Source: Eucalyptus grandis (lineage: Eukaryota; Streptophyta; Magnoliopsida; Myrtales; Myrtaceae). From it: 64,000 bases of DNA. The notes below the pieces were generated by a model that saw only the letters and a program-made list of their open reading frames with translations, was not told the origin of the DNA and made no database searches. The stretch is from NCBI RefSeq assembly GCF_016545825.1, contig NC_052613.1:52000112-52064111 (forward strand), given 5' to 3'. The position numbers and the translations under genes were made by a program. Shown here piece after piece: positions 47,380 to 60,063 of the stretch. How positions within the stretch are numbered: position 1 is the stretch's first letter; each line of letters opens with the position of its first letter.

Positions 47380-48979
47380 GGAATTCGCACTAGATCCAAA
47401 AGGCGAGAAGAGTCTAGTGATGTGGCACTCGTTTCTGAAATTGAACCAAAGAGCATAGAAGAAGCTTTGTCTGATGAAAGCTGGATTGAAGCTATGCAAG
47501 AAGAGCTCGGACAGTTCAGCATTAATGATGTCCGGAATTGACATCCAAACCAAAAGGTAAAACTGTTATTGGAGCTAAATGGGTGTTCAGAAACAAGATG
47601 AATGAGAAAGGAAAAGTCGTACGAAATAAAGCAAGACTCGTGGCCAAGGGATATACACAAGAAGAAGGAATAGACTATGATGAGACTTACGCACCGAGTA
47701 GCAAGGTTAGAAGCTATTCGACTATTACTTGCTTTTGCTTGTTATAAGAATTTCAGGTTATTCCAAATGGACGTCAAAAGCGCCTTCCTAAATGGATTTA
47801 TCCATGAGGAAGTTTATGTGGAACAACCACCAGGGTTTGAAGACCCAAAGAAGCCAGACTCAGTCTTCAGACTGAAAAAGGCTTTGTATGGTTTAAAGCA
47901 AACACCTCGGGCTTGGTACGACAGGTTAAGTAAGTTCCTAATACAAAATGATTTTGTCAAAGGTAAAGTAGATACGACTTTATTTATCAAGAAGGAAAAC
48001 AAAAGTTTCTTACTTGTTCAAATATATGTGGATGATATTATTTTTGGATCCTCTAATGAAAGTCTCAGGCAAGAAATTTTTAAAGTCTATGCGGGATGAG
48101 TTTGAAATGAGTATGATGGGAGAGTTAACATTCTTTCTTGGTCTTCAAGTAAAACAATTGAAGGAATGAACTTTTATTTATCAAGAAAAATATGTTAATG
48201 ATCTTGTCAAAAGGTTTGGACAGGAAAAGTGCAAAAAGACCGACATACCAATGTCAAGTTCTTTAAAGATAGACAAAGATGAAGAAGGGAAGAAAGTTGA
48301 TCAAAAGCTGTATGCAGAGCATTATTGGATCACTTCTTTATCTAACTGCCTCTAGATCTGATATTTTGTTGAGTGTTTGCATCTGTGCTAGGTTTCAATC
48401 AGATCCTAGAGAATCTCATCTCAGTGCTGCGAAACGCATCATTAAATACATCGCTTCATCATCAAGCATCGGTCTTTGGTATCCTAAGAAGGGAGACTTT
48501 AAACTTCAGGATATTGGACGCGAATCTGGCGGTTGCGAGTTGATAGAAAGAGCACTTCGAGAACTTGCCGGTTGCTTGGAAGTAGGACAGTGTCTTGGTT
48601 TTCAAGGAAACAAAGCACTATGTCTCTTTCAACAACGAAGCGAGTATGTAGCTCTTGGAAGCTTTGCTGTTCGCAAATTCTATGGATAAAACAACAGCTA
48701 AGAGATTTTGAAATTGAAGACTCATGCACGGAGATTAATTGCGACAACACCAGCGCTATCAACCTCACCAAAAATCCAATGCTTCACTCAAGAGCAAAGC
48801 ATATAGAGATTCGACATCACTTTATTAGAGGTCATGTTCAAAATGGAGATGTTTCAATTCAATTTGTTGACTCAAAGAATCAACTAGCTGATATACTCAC
48901 AAAGCCTTTGGAGAAAAATCAATTTGAGTCTATACGGTCCAGACTCAACATTTTGAGGTATGAGGATATCAAAGTCTAA
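47380..48979 (+). pseudogene. Copia reverse transcriptase and RNase H, frame-broken
   Basis: RT: SIEEALSDESWIEAMQEELG, GAKWVFRNKMNEKGKVVRNK, ARLVAKGYTQEEGIDYDETY, FQMDVKSAFLNGFIHEEVYV, LKKALYGLKQTPRAWYDRLS and catalytic IYVDDIIFGSSN. RNase H: the region near 48540-48660 is split between frames, followed by CDNTSAINLTKNPMLHSRAK and QLADILTKPLEKNQFE. About five frameshifts divide an otherwise well-conserved protein. Confidence 0.88.
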
Positions 48980-49329
48980 AGACTGTCGACTCGAGCTAAC
49001 AAGACTTTATCTACTTGTCTTGGCTCGACCTTGGATGTAAGTCTTTCTCTCTCAATCTTATCTTAAAAAGGTACGATCATCGAGACTTGTTTAAATTGTT
49101 GCTATATTTAATTAATGTAAATATTGCATCGATTCATTTTCAAAAGGGAAGTTATTTTTAAATAACTACTTTTGCGGATAAAGACAGTTATTTTGAAAAG
49201 GCATATTTTTATTTCCTTTGTGACGGTTCGTTTACTCTTCTTTTTAACCGATTGTGCCTTTGTCGATTTCTCTTCACTTTTCTATTCACTTTTCTCTAAA
49301 AAACCCTAGAAAGCATCGATTCTCAATTT

Positions 49330-51477
49330 CCGTTTGTCTTCTTCGCTCAATCTTCAAAAAGTTGTCATCTTTTCTGGGAAAGTCAAGCAAGGAATCTTCC
49401 AAACACCGAGAAAGATGTCATCTTCACGAAAGTCCTCAAGAATCGCAAGCGGGGACCACGGAGAAATGAGTGAGGGGCCTACGCACTTCGATCTTCTTGA
49501 AGATAAAGTTACTCCCGGATCGGAACCGAGCCCACAACATTCTCGGCGGCGTCATTCTCCACCATCTAGTCCTCAAGGCATTGTTCATCAGCATCAAGAA
49601 GAAATCATCGAGGATGCAGACCCCGTAAGAGTTCAAAAGCCCACTTTTATTTACAAGCTATATCGTGCCTTAAAAGGAATTCGTACTCCTTTGAACTATG
49701 TTGATGAGTTTCTTAGAGACAAAGGATATAGGAACGAATATATCTTTCGCAAAAATGGAAAGTTTGGGAATCGCTCGTAAAGGGGTGGTGAGGAAACCCT
49801 TGCGAATATCCCAAGTGATCCTCGTGATCGGGGACCGAATCACTGTAGATGGGAATGACGATGACAATCTGTTGATCTATTTCAACCGAAAATGGGTATT
49901 GCGGCTGAAATTCAAGGAAAAATGGGAGATTTGTTCGATCAAAGGAACAAAAGGATCTCGTACTCGAAATTGCTTTGAAGCGTGGGGTAATAAACCCTAG
50001 GAGTGTGGACTTTGATTTTCTGGATGTAAAAGTGAACTTGAGGGAAAAGTTCAGTTATCTTCAACTTGAAAAGTTTTGCTCGACTCAACCGAGGCTTATC
50101 TTGAATTGACTGCATATTTCTATTCAAATCTTAGCTTTTTGGATGCGAATAGATTCTCCTTCAGCGTTAAAGAACAAGACTATGTTGTGGATATGAATAT
50201 CCCGCGAGATGTGTTAGAAGTTGAGAGAGGCGAGATATCAACCAATCAAAGTTTCCATTCTTGGGCCACACTTGAACTGGTGAAGGACGGGAGAACGGAT
50301 GAGAAGATTACCTACTCACGGATGAATGCATTCAACATCTTGCTTCACAAGATTGTGATCAATTGCCTTCGGCCGAAATCAACTTCCAAAACTGATGTTT
50401 CAAGCTCTAAGGCAAAGTTGATGTATGCCATCCTCTGTGGTAAGAAGTTCTCTCTCCCTCATACTGTTATGTTTCACATGTATAGAGCAGTGATGAAGGA
50501 CAGAGGTCAACTCCCTTACCCAAGCCTTGTTACGAAGTTATTCGGACATCGAATATTCAGCCTCCGCAAATCTTTTGTGTTCGATCATGCGATCATATGG
50601 TGGTAGGACTGAAAATGGTGACCAAAATGCGTCTGAAGGAACTGAGCAAGGAATTGGAGAAATTCAAGGAAAAGACTCCTACCAAATCTCATCAACTCTC
50701 TTCTGCTACTAAGAGAAAAGGGAAGGAGCCCATGGTCTTCATCAAAGAGAAGAAGAGCTCTCCTCGTTGAGGATGAAGATGATGATGAAGACATCACCAT
50801 CTCTCGCAATGGCTTTGAAGAATTTAGGTCGTCTGTTCCACGAAAGAATCGGAACAAAAGACGAAAGAAGCGAGAGGAGAAGGAAGAAGAAGAAAGAGAA
50901 GCGGAGCAAGAAGCGAGAGAAAGAAAGACCTGAAGAAGAACGAAGAGAAGAAGGAGAACACGAGGAAATCTCTTCTCCACACAGTAGGCATGGAAACGGG
51001 GGGAGATCGGGAGAAAGGAGTGACGTCTTCATATCCCGATGCAAGTGAAGGAGTCGATCGCTCGCTCGCCCCCCACTTAAGATGTATATGCATCTCGGTT
51101 TCTAGAGGAAGGTCATGAAGCTTCATCGCCAAACCCGCGAGATTATGCTGATCCACCATCGTCGCTTTTACTCCATCGATCGAGCCGAAGCAAGTACTCG
51201 GAGCGATAATGGAGCAGATTTTCGCGAGATCATGGATATTCTCTTAGAGATGAAAGGTCAGATTTATGCCTTGGGATGTGAAGTTCAAAGTTTGAAGAAT
51301 GAAAGTCAAGCTTCTTCCTGTTCATTGAATGATAAGATGCAAGCCCTCTCTATTCAAAATCAGGCAAATGCCAAGAGTGAGGAGGTTGTACAGCTGAAGG
51401 AAGACTTTAAAAGGCTGGAAGGCATCGTTCAGTCTATGGAAGATATCCAGCTTGTCCGCGTTCCCAAGCAATCTTAA
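49330..51477 (+). pseudogene. Extra reading region in env position of the SIRE-like Copia
   Basis: It lies between RNase H and the 3' LTR, where SIRE/Maximus elements carry an additional ORF. Pieces in order are: 49334-49780 (serine/arginine-rich start, then YKLYRALKGIRTPLNYVDEF); 50076-50606 (LELTAYFYSNLSFLDANRFS, a globular part); 50767-51048 (a charged Lys/Glu/Arg run); and 51115-51477 (a heptad-like helical tail with MDILLEMKGQIYALGCEVQS and VVQLKEDFKRLEGIV). No clear signal peptide or membrane segment is visible, so an envelope role cannot be claimed. It is frame-broken. Confidence 0.6.
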
Positions 51478-51873
51478 CTTCATCTCATCCTTTTTAATGA
51501 TGACAAAAAGGGGAGAGATGCAAGTGATTCGCAAGATTTGATTCAAAATCTTTTCATTAAAGTTTTTGTTGGATTGTTTTGAGGTTTATGGTTTGAACCT
51601 GTTTGAACCTGTTTGACTTTGTTTTGTTTGTTTTGTGTCTGGATGAGAACTGAACTAGACTTGGACTTGACTGCTTCTATTAATCAATATTGATATCTTA
51701 TGAATGGCTTAATCATATACTGGACTAACCTATTTTCTGTGGTTGCAGATTCTAGTGTTATTCTATTAGCCATTTATTTCTATAAGATATGCATATGTGT
51801 TTGAGAAATGTTTTGCGGGTCAAAGTTATCCAAATCTGCGGGAAGGTTTTGTCACCATCAAAAAGGGGGAGAT

Positions 51874-52767
51874 TGTTGGAGAAATATCGGTGAAAGTGTT
51901 TTGAAGTTGACAAAACGTTTCCATCGATCTAGTCGAAGGTCTCGGACTCGCTAGTTAAAGTCTCGAAGACTTTCGGACAGCCAAACTCAAGACTCAAAGT
52001 CTATCCTCATTGACAGTCTCTAATCCGTTGAAGAAAGGTTATCCGAACCTGGATGTTTTGTTCAGATTTAACCTTATCTTCTGGAGAAGATCTCGTGGTG
52101 GAGAAGACATATCGTAATCCTTTGATTGATCAAGTTTGATTCAATGACTGAAGATTCGATGATTGTCTAAATATTATTGGAAGGTTCTACTTATGGAAAC
52201 CGAGATCCTGATTGTATGGGCGAACAGGATTGATGGGCTATCAACACGTTCCTTTAATAGCTCGAACAATCTTCCTAATTGATTCCGTCCAACGGGTAGA
52301 TTGGAGGAATTCCTTTGGTAAGTGCCAACGGGTATGATGGCATAAAGGAGTATATAAGGAAGATGTTCTTAGTTGTCCAAGAAGGGCGCGATAGAAGAAT
52401 TCCAAAGTCTGAAGCTCCTATTTGTTTAGATAAATCCTTTGAGCGAATACTTGTATACAAAAGAGAGTCTATATTTGTGAGAGACCTTGAGGAGGTGTGG
52501 TAGAACATCTACACTGTGGAATCAATGCAAAGCTGTGCTGTAACTTCTCTTTTGATTATAGTGAAATCCAGCCAGTGGGTTGTCAGTGCGGAAGAGTGGA
52601 CGTAGGCTTGGAATAAGCCGAACCACTATAAATCCTGTGTTCAATTTTCTCTTCCTTACTCTCTATACCTCGATCGTATTTCAATTTGTTAAGAATTGCT
52701 TCTGTATTTGAGACAAATTGTTTGTGCGCCTATTCACCCCCTCTAGGTGTTTATACTAGCAATATCA
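51874..52767 (+). repeat. 3' LTR of the SIRE-like Copia
   Basis: Pairs with 43210-44109. The first 150 bases differ mainly by small indels such as CTGCAGACTCTGC against CTCGGACTCGC. Confidence 0.92.
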
Positions 52768-53324
52768 AATGCCCCCATCAAGAAAAAGAGCAAAAAGGCT
52801 GCATCTTATGTAAAAGAAAAATTATCAAAGTCCAAGTGCATGCGTAAAAAAAATTATCACAAGTGCAAAAGAAATTAAAGAGGGGAACAAAGCTCCCATG
52901 CAGAAATAATTAGTCAATGGACTTTTGAGATGTGCTGTGTTTCAAAAGCCAAATGGTTTCAAAAGGTCGAGTGACCTGGTCACAATGCCATGATGATCAC
53001 TAACTCTTAAAAACCATCTTGAAAATTTTAAGCCTTTTGAGCCTTTCCCGAACCAACATTACAACCCTCTTCCGAAGTTTCTTTTAATTGGGATGGTTCG
53101 AGTAAAAATGAGAATGTCACAAAGAAGCTACCGCTTGAAGGAGTGGAAGCAATTCTATCTTGTCTTATCTTCCAAGTTCTCGACTTGTAAACCCGTTGAA
53201 GATAGAGACAAATGTTCCTTTCTTGGCCTCAAAGCAATAATTCCTTTGTGTAAGCCATAACCGAGCCTATATTAAGGTCCTTTCAAAAGACCTTTTTAAT
53301 CGATCAAATTGTGCTCATTGCGAT

Positions 53325-54811
53325 TGTTGACACCTAATTTTTCACATAAATTAATTAATTTAAAGTAGCATTAAATGTTATGAATTAGTCACAAAAGAAA
53401 ATTAAAAAATTATTATTAATTAAATTTAAAAAAAAAAAAATCGATCGGGTTGGGCCGAATCTAGCCTTGGCCCAACCCACCCCTTTCCTTTTCTTTTTCC
53501 ATGTGTTGGGCTCGGCCCAGCCCATTTCCTCCTTCAACCCAGCCTGCGAGCGAGCTGGTTGTCTCCCCCAACCGGTCTTCGCTGCAAGACCTGCAAAGAG
53601 AAAACAGAAACAAGGCAGCAATAAAGGGAGCAGGGGGATCGGTGGCAGGCGAGCTGCGTGATCCGCGGGTCGAGGGGCAGTTCGGCCGACAAGCTGGCAG
53701 CTACAGAGGCCATGCGCGCTTGCTAGCCGGGCATAAAAACCAGAAGAGAGACAGAATCGAGACCACAAACACACGAGAGAGAAAACACCTAAAAAAAACA
53801 CCAAGCCAAGAGCAAGCGGGAGAGAACAAACAAAGCACAGAGAGAAACGCGAAGGGAAGGAGAGGAGGAGAAAACCCCTTTGGCCGTCAATCGCTGCGGT
53901 TGATTGCCGCTGGAGGTGCCGTCTGTCTTCAACCCCACCGGAACTTCAGGAAACAAAACAAACCGAGCAGGGGAGAATTGGAGACAAAGAGGGGCAAGGA
54001 GAGAGTTCGAAGGGGAGAGACCAAACCAGAGGAAAGATGCTCGAGGGAGCAGCTAGCCGTCGCCAGAGGTCCTTCCGCCCACCATAGCCCATCACCGGAC
54101 AAGGTAGGTCCCCTGAACCCGTGGTCTCGTTTTTGGAAAATGCCGGGCCGAAGTTTGTGCCACTAAAGCATGTTCGACGCTCGGTTAAGCCGAAATCCTA
54201 CGAATTTGGTACTGTAGACTATGTGTTCGATAAAATGCTCCAGAGAAAACCAAAGAATAGCCTACGTTTTAATGCCGAACCCACTCATTCTTGTCCCCGC
54301 GCCTGCTGAATCCTTGTTGCCTTGCCTGTATTCATTGTGTTTCCTAACGGTTTGCACGAGATATTGGCATATGTTCGAATCGACGACTCATTCTGTCGAA
54401 AATAGGTTATGGGTTGTCGAAATAGGTAGCCGGTGAGGGTCGGCGCCAGTCGAGGGGGATGACCAGCGAGCGGTAGCGGTTCGACGACTTTCCTTAGGGC
54501 GGTTGTTCTTCATGGTATAGGCGGCGTCGGTCCGGCGGAGGAGCTGTCCGGCGGAGGAGTTGCAAGGGCTTCTCCGCCGAACCCTAAATTCTCTGATTGC
54601 ATAGGAAGTGAGGTATACTCTCATACCTCACTTGGTTTCTAGCCGACCCCAATAGGCTAGTAGCGACTCCTTTTGTGCAAAATTCCTAAAGAATATCTCA
54701 TGTCACGCGGGGTATGGGCTTGAGAGAGCCCACGCCTAATTATGGACCTTAGGCCCGTCCTTTAGGCAATACCCCTATACCTGTTCCCTCCCCCGAGGGT
54801 AGGTCGCGACA
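53325..54811 (+). repeat. 5' LTR of G1, internally deleted
   Basis: 1487 bp against 2429 bp for its partner. The match jumps from about 54570 (GCAAGGGCTTC) to the CCCTAAATTCTCTGATTGC block, missing the partner's about 61372-62263. The long frame at 53501-54166 is leader sequence, not a gene. Confidence 0.85.
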
Positions 54812-54832
54812 GCTTGGCGACTCCGCTGGGAA

Positions 54833-57800
54833 CTTGGTTTTATAACTTAGAGGACTTAGGCCAAAATTAATCTTCTTTAAAAATATTTTGTTTGGCAGCG
54901 AGGATCCTAGGTACGTCCCTAACATTAAAGGTGTTAAATGTTTTTGCAGAATGGGAGGTATAAAGGAAAGTGTTTGCTCACCTTTGTCTTGTAGGGAGGT
55001 GTAGGAATGTATGATTTATTTCTTATGTACGGAGAGTTGTTGCTTATAAATTGTTGTGCATGTATCTTTTACATTGCACTACACCCTAGCATGCACTACC
55101 TGCCGCTGAACCTGAGCCGCATAGAATCACCTAGGATGGTGTTGAGGTGGATACCACTCCGACTACAACCGTGTAGTACAAGTTGTCCATCTCATCCCCG
55201 AAATTTCTTTCTTCACGTCGAAGGTACCCACCCTGGTTTGCAACCGCGCGACACGGGTCAGTTCTTTGACGAAGCCAGAGTCATGGGTAACCCGACCTAG
55301 CCGCAACCTTGTTGGTTCGGTCCAGTGATCCTATGGCTCCATTTTGAGCCGTATATAGTAGAAATCGAACCACATGTCATGCGCATGTCTATGTAATTGA
55401 AAAAAAAGAAGATAAAGATCAACACTTGTTGTAAATATCATTTTCCTTTTTATTTGCTCATATTGAATTGCATTTTCATCTTGAAATTTGCGGAAATTAA
55501 TCGAATGCCCTCGGTGTTATAGGCTTGTGATTAAAAAATTGGCAATCACTCTTGATAAGTGAACATTGAATACAAGTTCTAAACACTTTGATTTGGCCAT
55601 GTTGAACACATGGTTTTGTTTAAATTTCTAGTTATGGACCCAAAATCATTTTGAAAAAAAAAATACTTGTAAGTTGTGATTTTATATCGAGGCACAAAAA
55701 TTGAAATTGCATTTTTATCAAATTCTCTCATCCTCACATTTTGGGACTAAAATGCAAATCATTTTGTGCACAAATTTCTCAAAATAGAAGTCACTTCATT
55801 TTTCTAGGAGTAAAATCACAAATCAATCTTTCAAAAATCAATGACAATTTTGCATACGAAACTTTTGGAATAAAAGTGGACATCCGATTGATAGTCGTGG
55901 ATTGATTATTTTAATGATGTCTTCTCTTATGATAAATCTTGGCGAAATACTAAAACCCCGTAATAAGGATTGTGGCGCATGTACCGTCACCTCGATTTTA
56001 TTGTAAGAAGCGACCTCATTGAGATATCATTTTCTCTCATTCACGTACTGACATTGTCATCTCTTTGTAGGTTATGCATAATGCTCAATGACATTCTCGT
56101 GTTTGACCACATAGAGAAATGAATTCAAGAGCTAGGACAAGAGTTGATTTTTACTTTATCTATACAAGAGTTTCTTTTATTTTATCATTGTTCTTATTCT
56201 TGTTAAGGATCATGTTTTCCATTTTAAGTTTTGATTGCGAATCCAATTGTTGCTTTTGTAAATCATGCAACTCACATTTTTTAATGATGGAATCCAGTTT
56301 CATGAAATCATCATTAAAAAAAAAAAGAGAAAAAAAATAACAAATTCATAAGTGTTTCAAGAAAATCTTTATGTCCACCTTCCAAATGAATTTCAAGAAA
56401 ACTTTGCTTAAGGCCCTCTATTCACGTGGTCGTTTTCTCGGGCTCATGGAACTTAAAGAGCAAGCATGCGTCGACGCTTCGTCGGTGCCAATTTTCCATA
56501 AAGGCGGAACGAAGTTGAGTTCCGTTCTAGGAAATTTCTTTATTTGAAGGGAAAGAATGCAAATGCCTTAGGTGCCAAAATAGCCCATCGATCTCATTCA
56601 CTTTGCATGATGAGACAAATGAAGGGAGTTGCCAAGCATCCAAAAAGGCGAAATGAATTTGAATGAAGAGTAAACTGTATCGATTCCAATTATAAATTTC
56701 CGATACCGTTTCTAACATGTCTTTCTTTTCATTGTCAATGAAACATCAAGAGTACCAAATTTTGTAACGCTCCACCAAACGTGATGGAGTATTATCAAGT
56801 CATGTTCATCTTAAATAAAGAATGATTCAAATGAAGTAGATGGGCAATATTATCCTTTCCTCCATAAGAGATACCTTGGGATGTTGATTGCCCGACTTTG
56901 AAAAATGATGTATTTCGTTCTTAAACTTGATTCTCTTTAGCATAAAGAATGCCATCATTTTCTTTGGTACATGACAGACTCGAACAGAACAAGGGTTTGT
57001 CAAATAAAGAGTGGGAGAGCAACGTTTGATTTAGAGAAAAATCTCTCCTTCACCCCACCAATGAAGTGTGCTGGAACAACATTGTCAAATCCATCAAGAA
57101 AGGATGTATCGTTCCTCAATTGAACCTAATTAATATGGAGATAACCCGTTTCATCTCTTTTTCTTACAGGGTGATAAATGGGGAAAAAGTTGCACCTTGA
57201 TCATAGAAGCAGCACCTTCCACCAAGGAATCAGGAAAACATCAAACACTTAAAGGCAAATGCAAATGAAGGGTGATGTCGAGTTACCAAATATCCACGAG
57301 GGTGAATACAAAAGATGTTAAGGCCCAAAGGATAAAAGCGAATGAAGGGTAATAATGTATCGTTTCCAACATTTCAATCCCTAAAGATTTTTGCACTAAC
57401 ATATTTTTTCAGATTCTTTACAGGGTTACCGAGTCACCATTAAGTACCCTCTTTCTCATTTTATTTTTCTTTAAAAAAAAAGAAGAAAAAAAGAAAAGAG
57501 AACTTCTATTACCAAAACAAAAGAACCTTTTGCGCTTTCCTAGAGACACGCACAAAAATGAATAATTGAGAAAACAAAAAACAAAAACAAAAAAAAAAAC
57601 TTTTTGCAAACCTTTTGAGCATCCTTTTTATCCCAAAATTGTTTTCTCGTTTTGTGGATTATTCATTTTGAATTAAATTTCCCTATGGAGATTGATCTAC
57701 TCAAATGATCTCGACAGAGTGAGATGGAAATGTTAACCATGTTAAACAAGAAGTGCTTAGGATGAAGAAAGGCAAGTCATTTCCAAACACATCCTTGAAA

Positions 57801-59488
57801 CACTTTTGAAAGTTGAGTGAAAAACAACCTTCTCTTAGGACAAATGATTCATTTGCATTGAGCTCAAAGATCGAAATAATAAAGGCATTTCCTTCATCAA
57901 TCCCAAGCATTGCACTAATCTCTTGCTACCCCTTTGGGCAAAAAAAAAGATAACCCTTCAAATTACCCCTATCAAGTACGACCCTACAATGAGGCAGCAT
58001 AGGAGGTTACGGTCGAGTTATAGAGTGAAAGATTAAGAAAGATCCTATTACTTTCACTTGCATTAATCTTCTGGTAATAGCTTAAGAGGAATTCTCGTCA
58101 GAGCTTGACTCATCCCAAAGTGAAGAAAAGCATTTCCTTCTCTACCCAAGCACCGATACACATTGTTTTAACCAATTTGGGCCTGATTATTCATTTCTGA
58201 ATCCCAAGCGGTGATCATCTCCCTTCACTAGGGAAAGACATAAGAATTGACCAAATACAATTGACAGTCACAAGAACATCTCGAAAGTCATAAGAGTTAC
58301 AAAAATTCAAAGAGTAAAAAGTTCGACAAATTAGGGGGCATGAAAAAGCAGTGTGCTTGGTAAAAGTAAGGCCAATGCCTGTCAAGAAAAAGAACTAAAA
58401 GTTGCATCTTATTTGAAAGAAAAATTATCAAAGTCCAAGTGCCTGCGTAAAAAATCGTCGCAAGTGCAAAGGAAATTAGAGATGAGCGAACCTCCCATGC
58501 AGAAATGATTAGTTAAAGGGCTTTCGAGATGCGCTGTGTTTCAAAAGCCAAATGACTTCGAAAGGTCGAGTGACCTGGTCACGATACCATGATGATCACT
58601 GACTCATAAAAATCCTCTTGAAAATCTTAAGCCTTTCGAGCCTCTCCCAAGCCAACATTACAACCCTCTTCCAAAGTATCTTCTGATTGGAATGGTTGGA
58701 GTAAAAATGAGAATGCCACAAAGAAGTTACTGCTTGAAGGAGTGGAAGTAATTATATCTTATCTTATCTTATCTTCCAAGTCTCAACTTGTAAACCCGAT
58801 GAAGATAGGGACAAATGATTCATTTATTAGCCTCAAAGCAATAATCCATTTGTGTAAGCCTATGACCAAACCTACATTGCGATCCTTTCAAAAGACCTTT
58901 TTGATCGATCATACTGTGCTCATCGCGAATGTTTCTGAAAGCCTTTGATCTAGGTTATGTGAGATACCCTCAGCAACCAATTATCTCCCACATGAATGAA
59001 TGGGATCAAGCAGCAATTTTATCGAAAATGTGTGAGAAGCCCTTTCTGACCAAGAAGCTCTAGTTTGGCATGCTTAATGAGCCTTTTTCACGAGTCACAA
59101 TCATTTTGATAAGAACTTGACTTCTAGAGAATTTGATAATTGATGATATATCCATGAGCAAGATGACAATTTTGCACCACATGATGCTGATTGAAATCAA
59201 ATGTTTTTCCAAAGCAGTCAGACTTAGCTTGATTAACTTGTTCAATTAATGCTACAATATTGCCAAAACGTCTTTTGATGATGTCTCTAATGACATTCGC
59301 TCAAGTTGAGTTTGACAGGATTCCTCAGTGAAGCCATGCAGTTTTCAAGGGGTTAGCGGGTGCTTCCCTAAAAACCAAAGGTTCATGGTCAGCCTTAAAC
59401 CATGCTATCTCCAAAGGTTCATGGTCAACCTTAAACCATGTCATTTCCAAAGGTTCATAGTCAACCTTAAACCATGTCATCTTCTTAT
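54833..59488. other. Internal non-coding domain of G1
   Basis: AT-rich, with short frames only. No zinc knuckle, protease, YVDD-type or integrase motif was found in any frame. The part from about 57720 on is shared with the outer element. Confidence 0.65.
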
Positions 59489-59920
59489 GACCCAGTGGAC
59501 TTCTATAGCCTGAAGTCTTCCTTCTCCCCATTCTTATGACCCGGTGGGCTTTCCGTAGTCCGGAGTCCTTCAACCCCCTTCTTGTGACCCGGTGGGCTTT
59601 CCGTAACCTAGAGTCCTTCAACCCCCTTCTTATGACCTGGTAGGCCTTTTGTAGCCCGGAGTCCTTCTCCCCATTCTTATGACCCGGTGGGTTTTCCGTA
59701 GCCCGGAGTCCTTCAACCCCCTTCTTATGACCCGGTGGGCTTTCCTTAGCCCAGAGTCCTTCAACCCCCTTCTTATGACCCGGTGGGCTTTCCGTAGCCC
59801 GGAGTCCTTCAACCCTCTTCTTATGACTTGGTGGGCTTTTCGTAACCCGGAGTCCTTCAACCCCCTTCTTATGACCCAATGGGTTTTCCATAACCCAGAG
59901 TCTTTCTTCTTCTTATTGAT
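59489..59920 (+). repeat. 48-bp tandem array near the 3' LTR of G1
   Basis: Nine units begin at 59489, 59538, 59586, 59634, 59681, 59729, 59777, 59825 and 59873. Unit core: GACCCGGTGGGCTTTCCGTA then GCCCGGAGTCCTTCAACCCC. Because 48 is a multiple of three, long repetitive frames appear on the - strand (59325-59891), which are not taken as genes. Confidence 0.92.
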
Positions 59921-60063
59921 AAGACATGCTTTTATAGTTATAAGTCATTTCTATCGACCTAATACGTGCACATGCACCTAGGGTTTCTCTACCGCTAAAA
60001 TAATTTAGGTGTCTTCCGTCTTTAAATGCAACCTCTTCAAGGCTATATTCAAAGAGAAGCAGT

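Larger units (their letters stand above)
43210..52767 (+). mobile_element. Copia LTR retrotransposon of the SIRE/Maximus type, 9.6 kb
   Basis: LTRs 43210-44109 and 51874-52767 (900 and 894 bp) start TGTTGGAGAAAT and end AGCAATATCA. The target duplication AATGC is at 43205-43209 and 52768-52772. A primer site TGGTATCGAGC (44112-44122) and a purine tract AAAAAGGGGGAGA border the LTRs. Domain order is gag, protease, integrase, RT, RNase H, and then a further 2.1-kb reading region, as in SIRE elements with an env-position ORF. Pol is well preserved in sequence but broken by many small frameshifts. Confidence 0.92.

Noticed and set aside
49330..51477. Considered calling the SIRE extra frame an envelope protein
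   Set aside because: No signal peptide, furin-like site or membrane segment could be seen, so only its position supports the name.
53501..54166. 221-codon open frame on the + strand
   Set aside because: Lies in the leader of a Gypsy LTR and is repeated in shifted form in the other LTR (60460-60885). Charged low-complexity content and no domain.
59325..59891. 188-codon - strand frame with repeated GHKKGVEGLRATESP-like units
   Set aside because: Produced by the 48-bp tandem array, whose length is a multiple of three. A second frame (59630-59860) repeats just as well, so coding is not supported.
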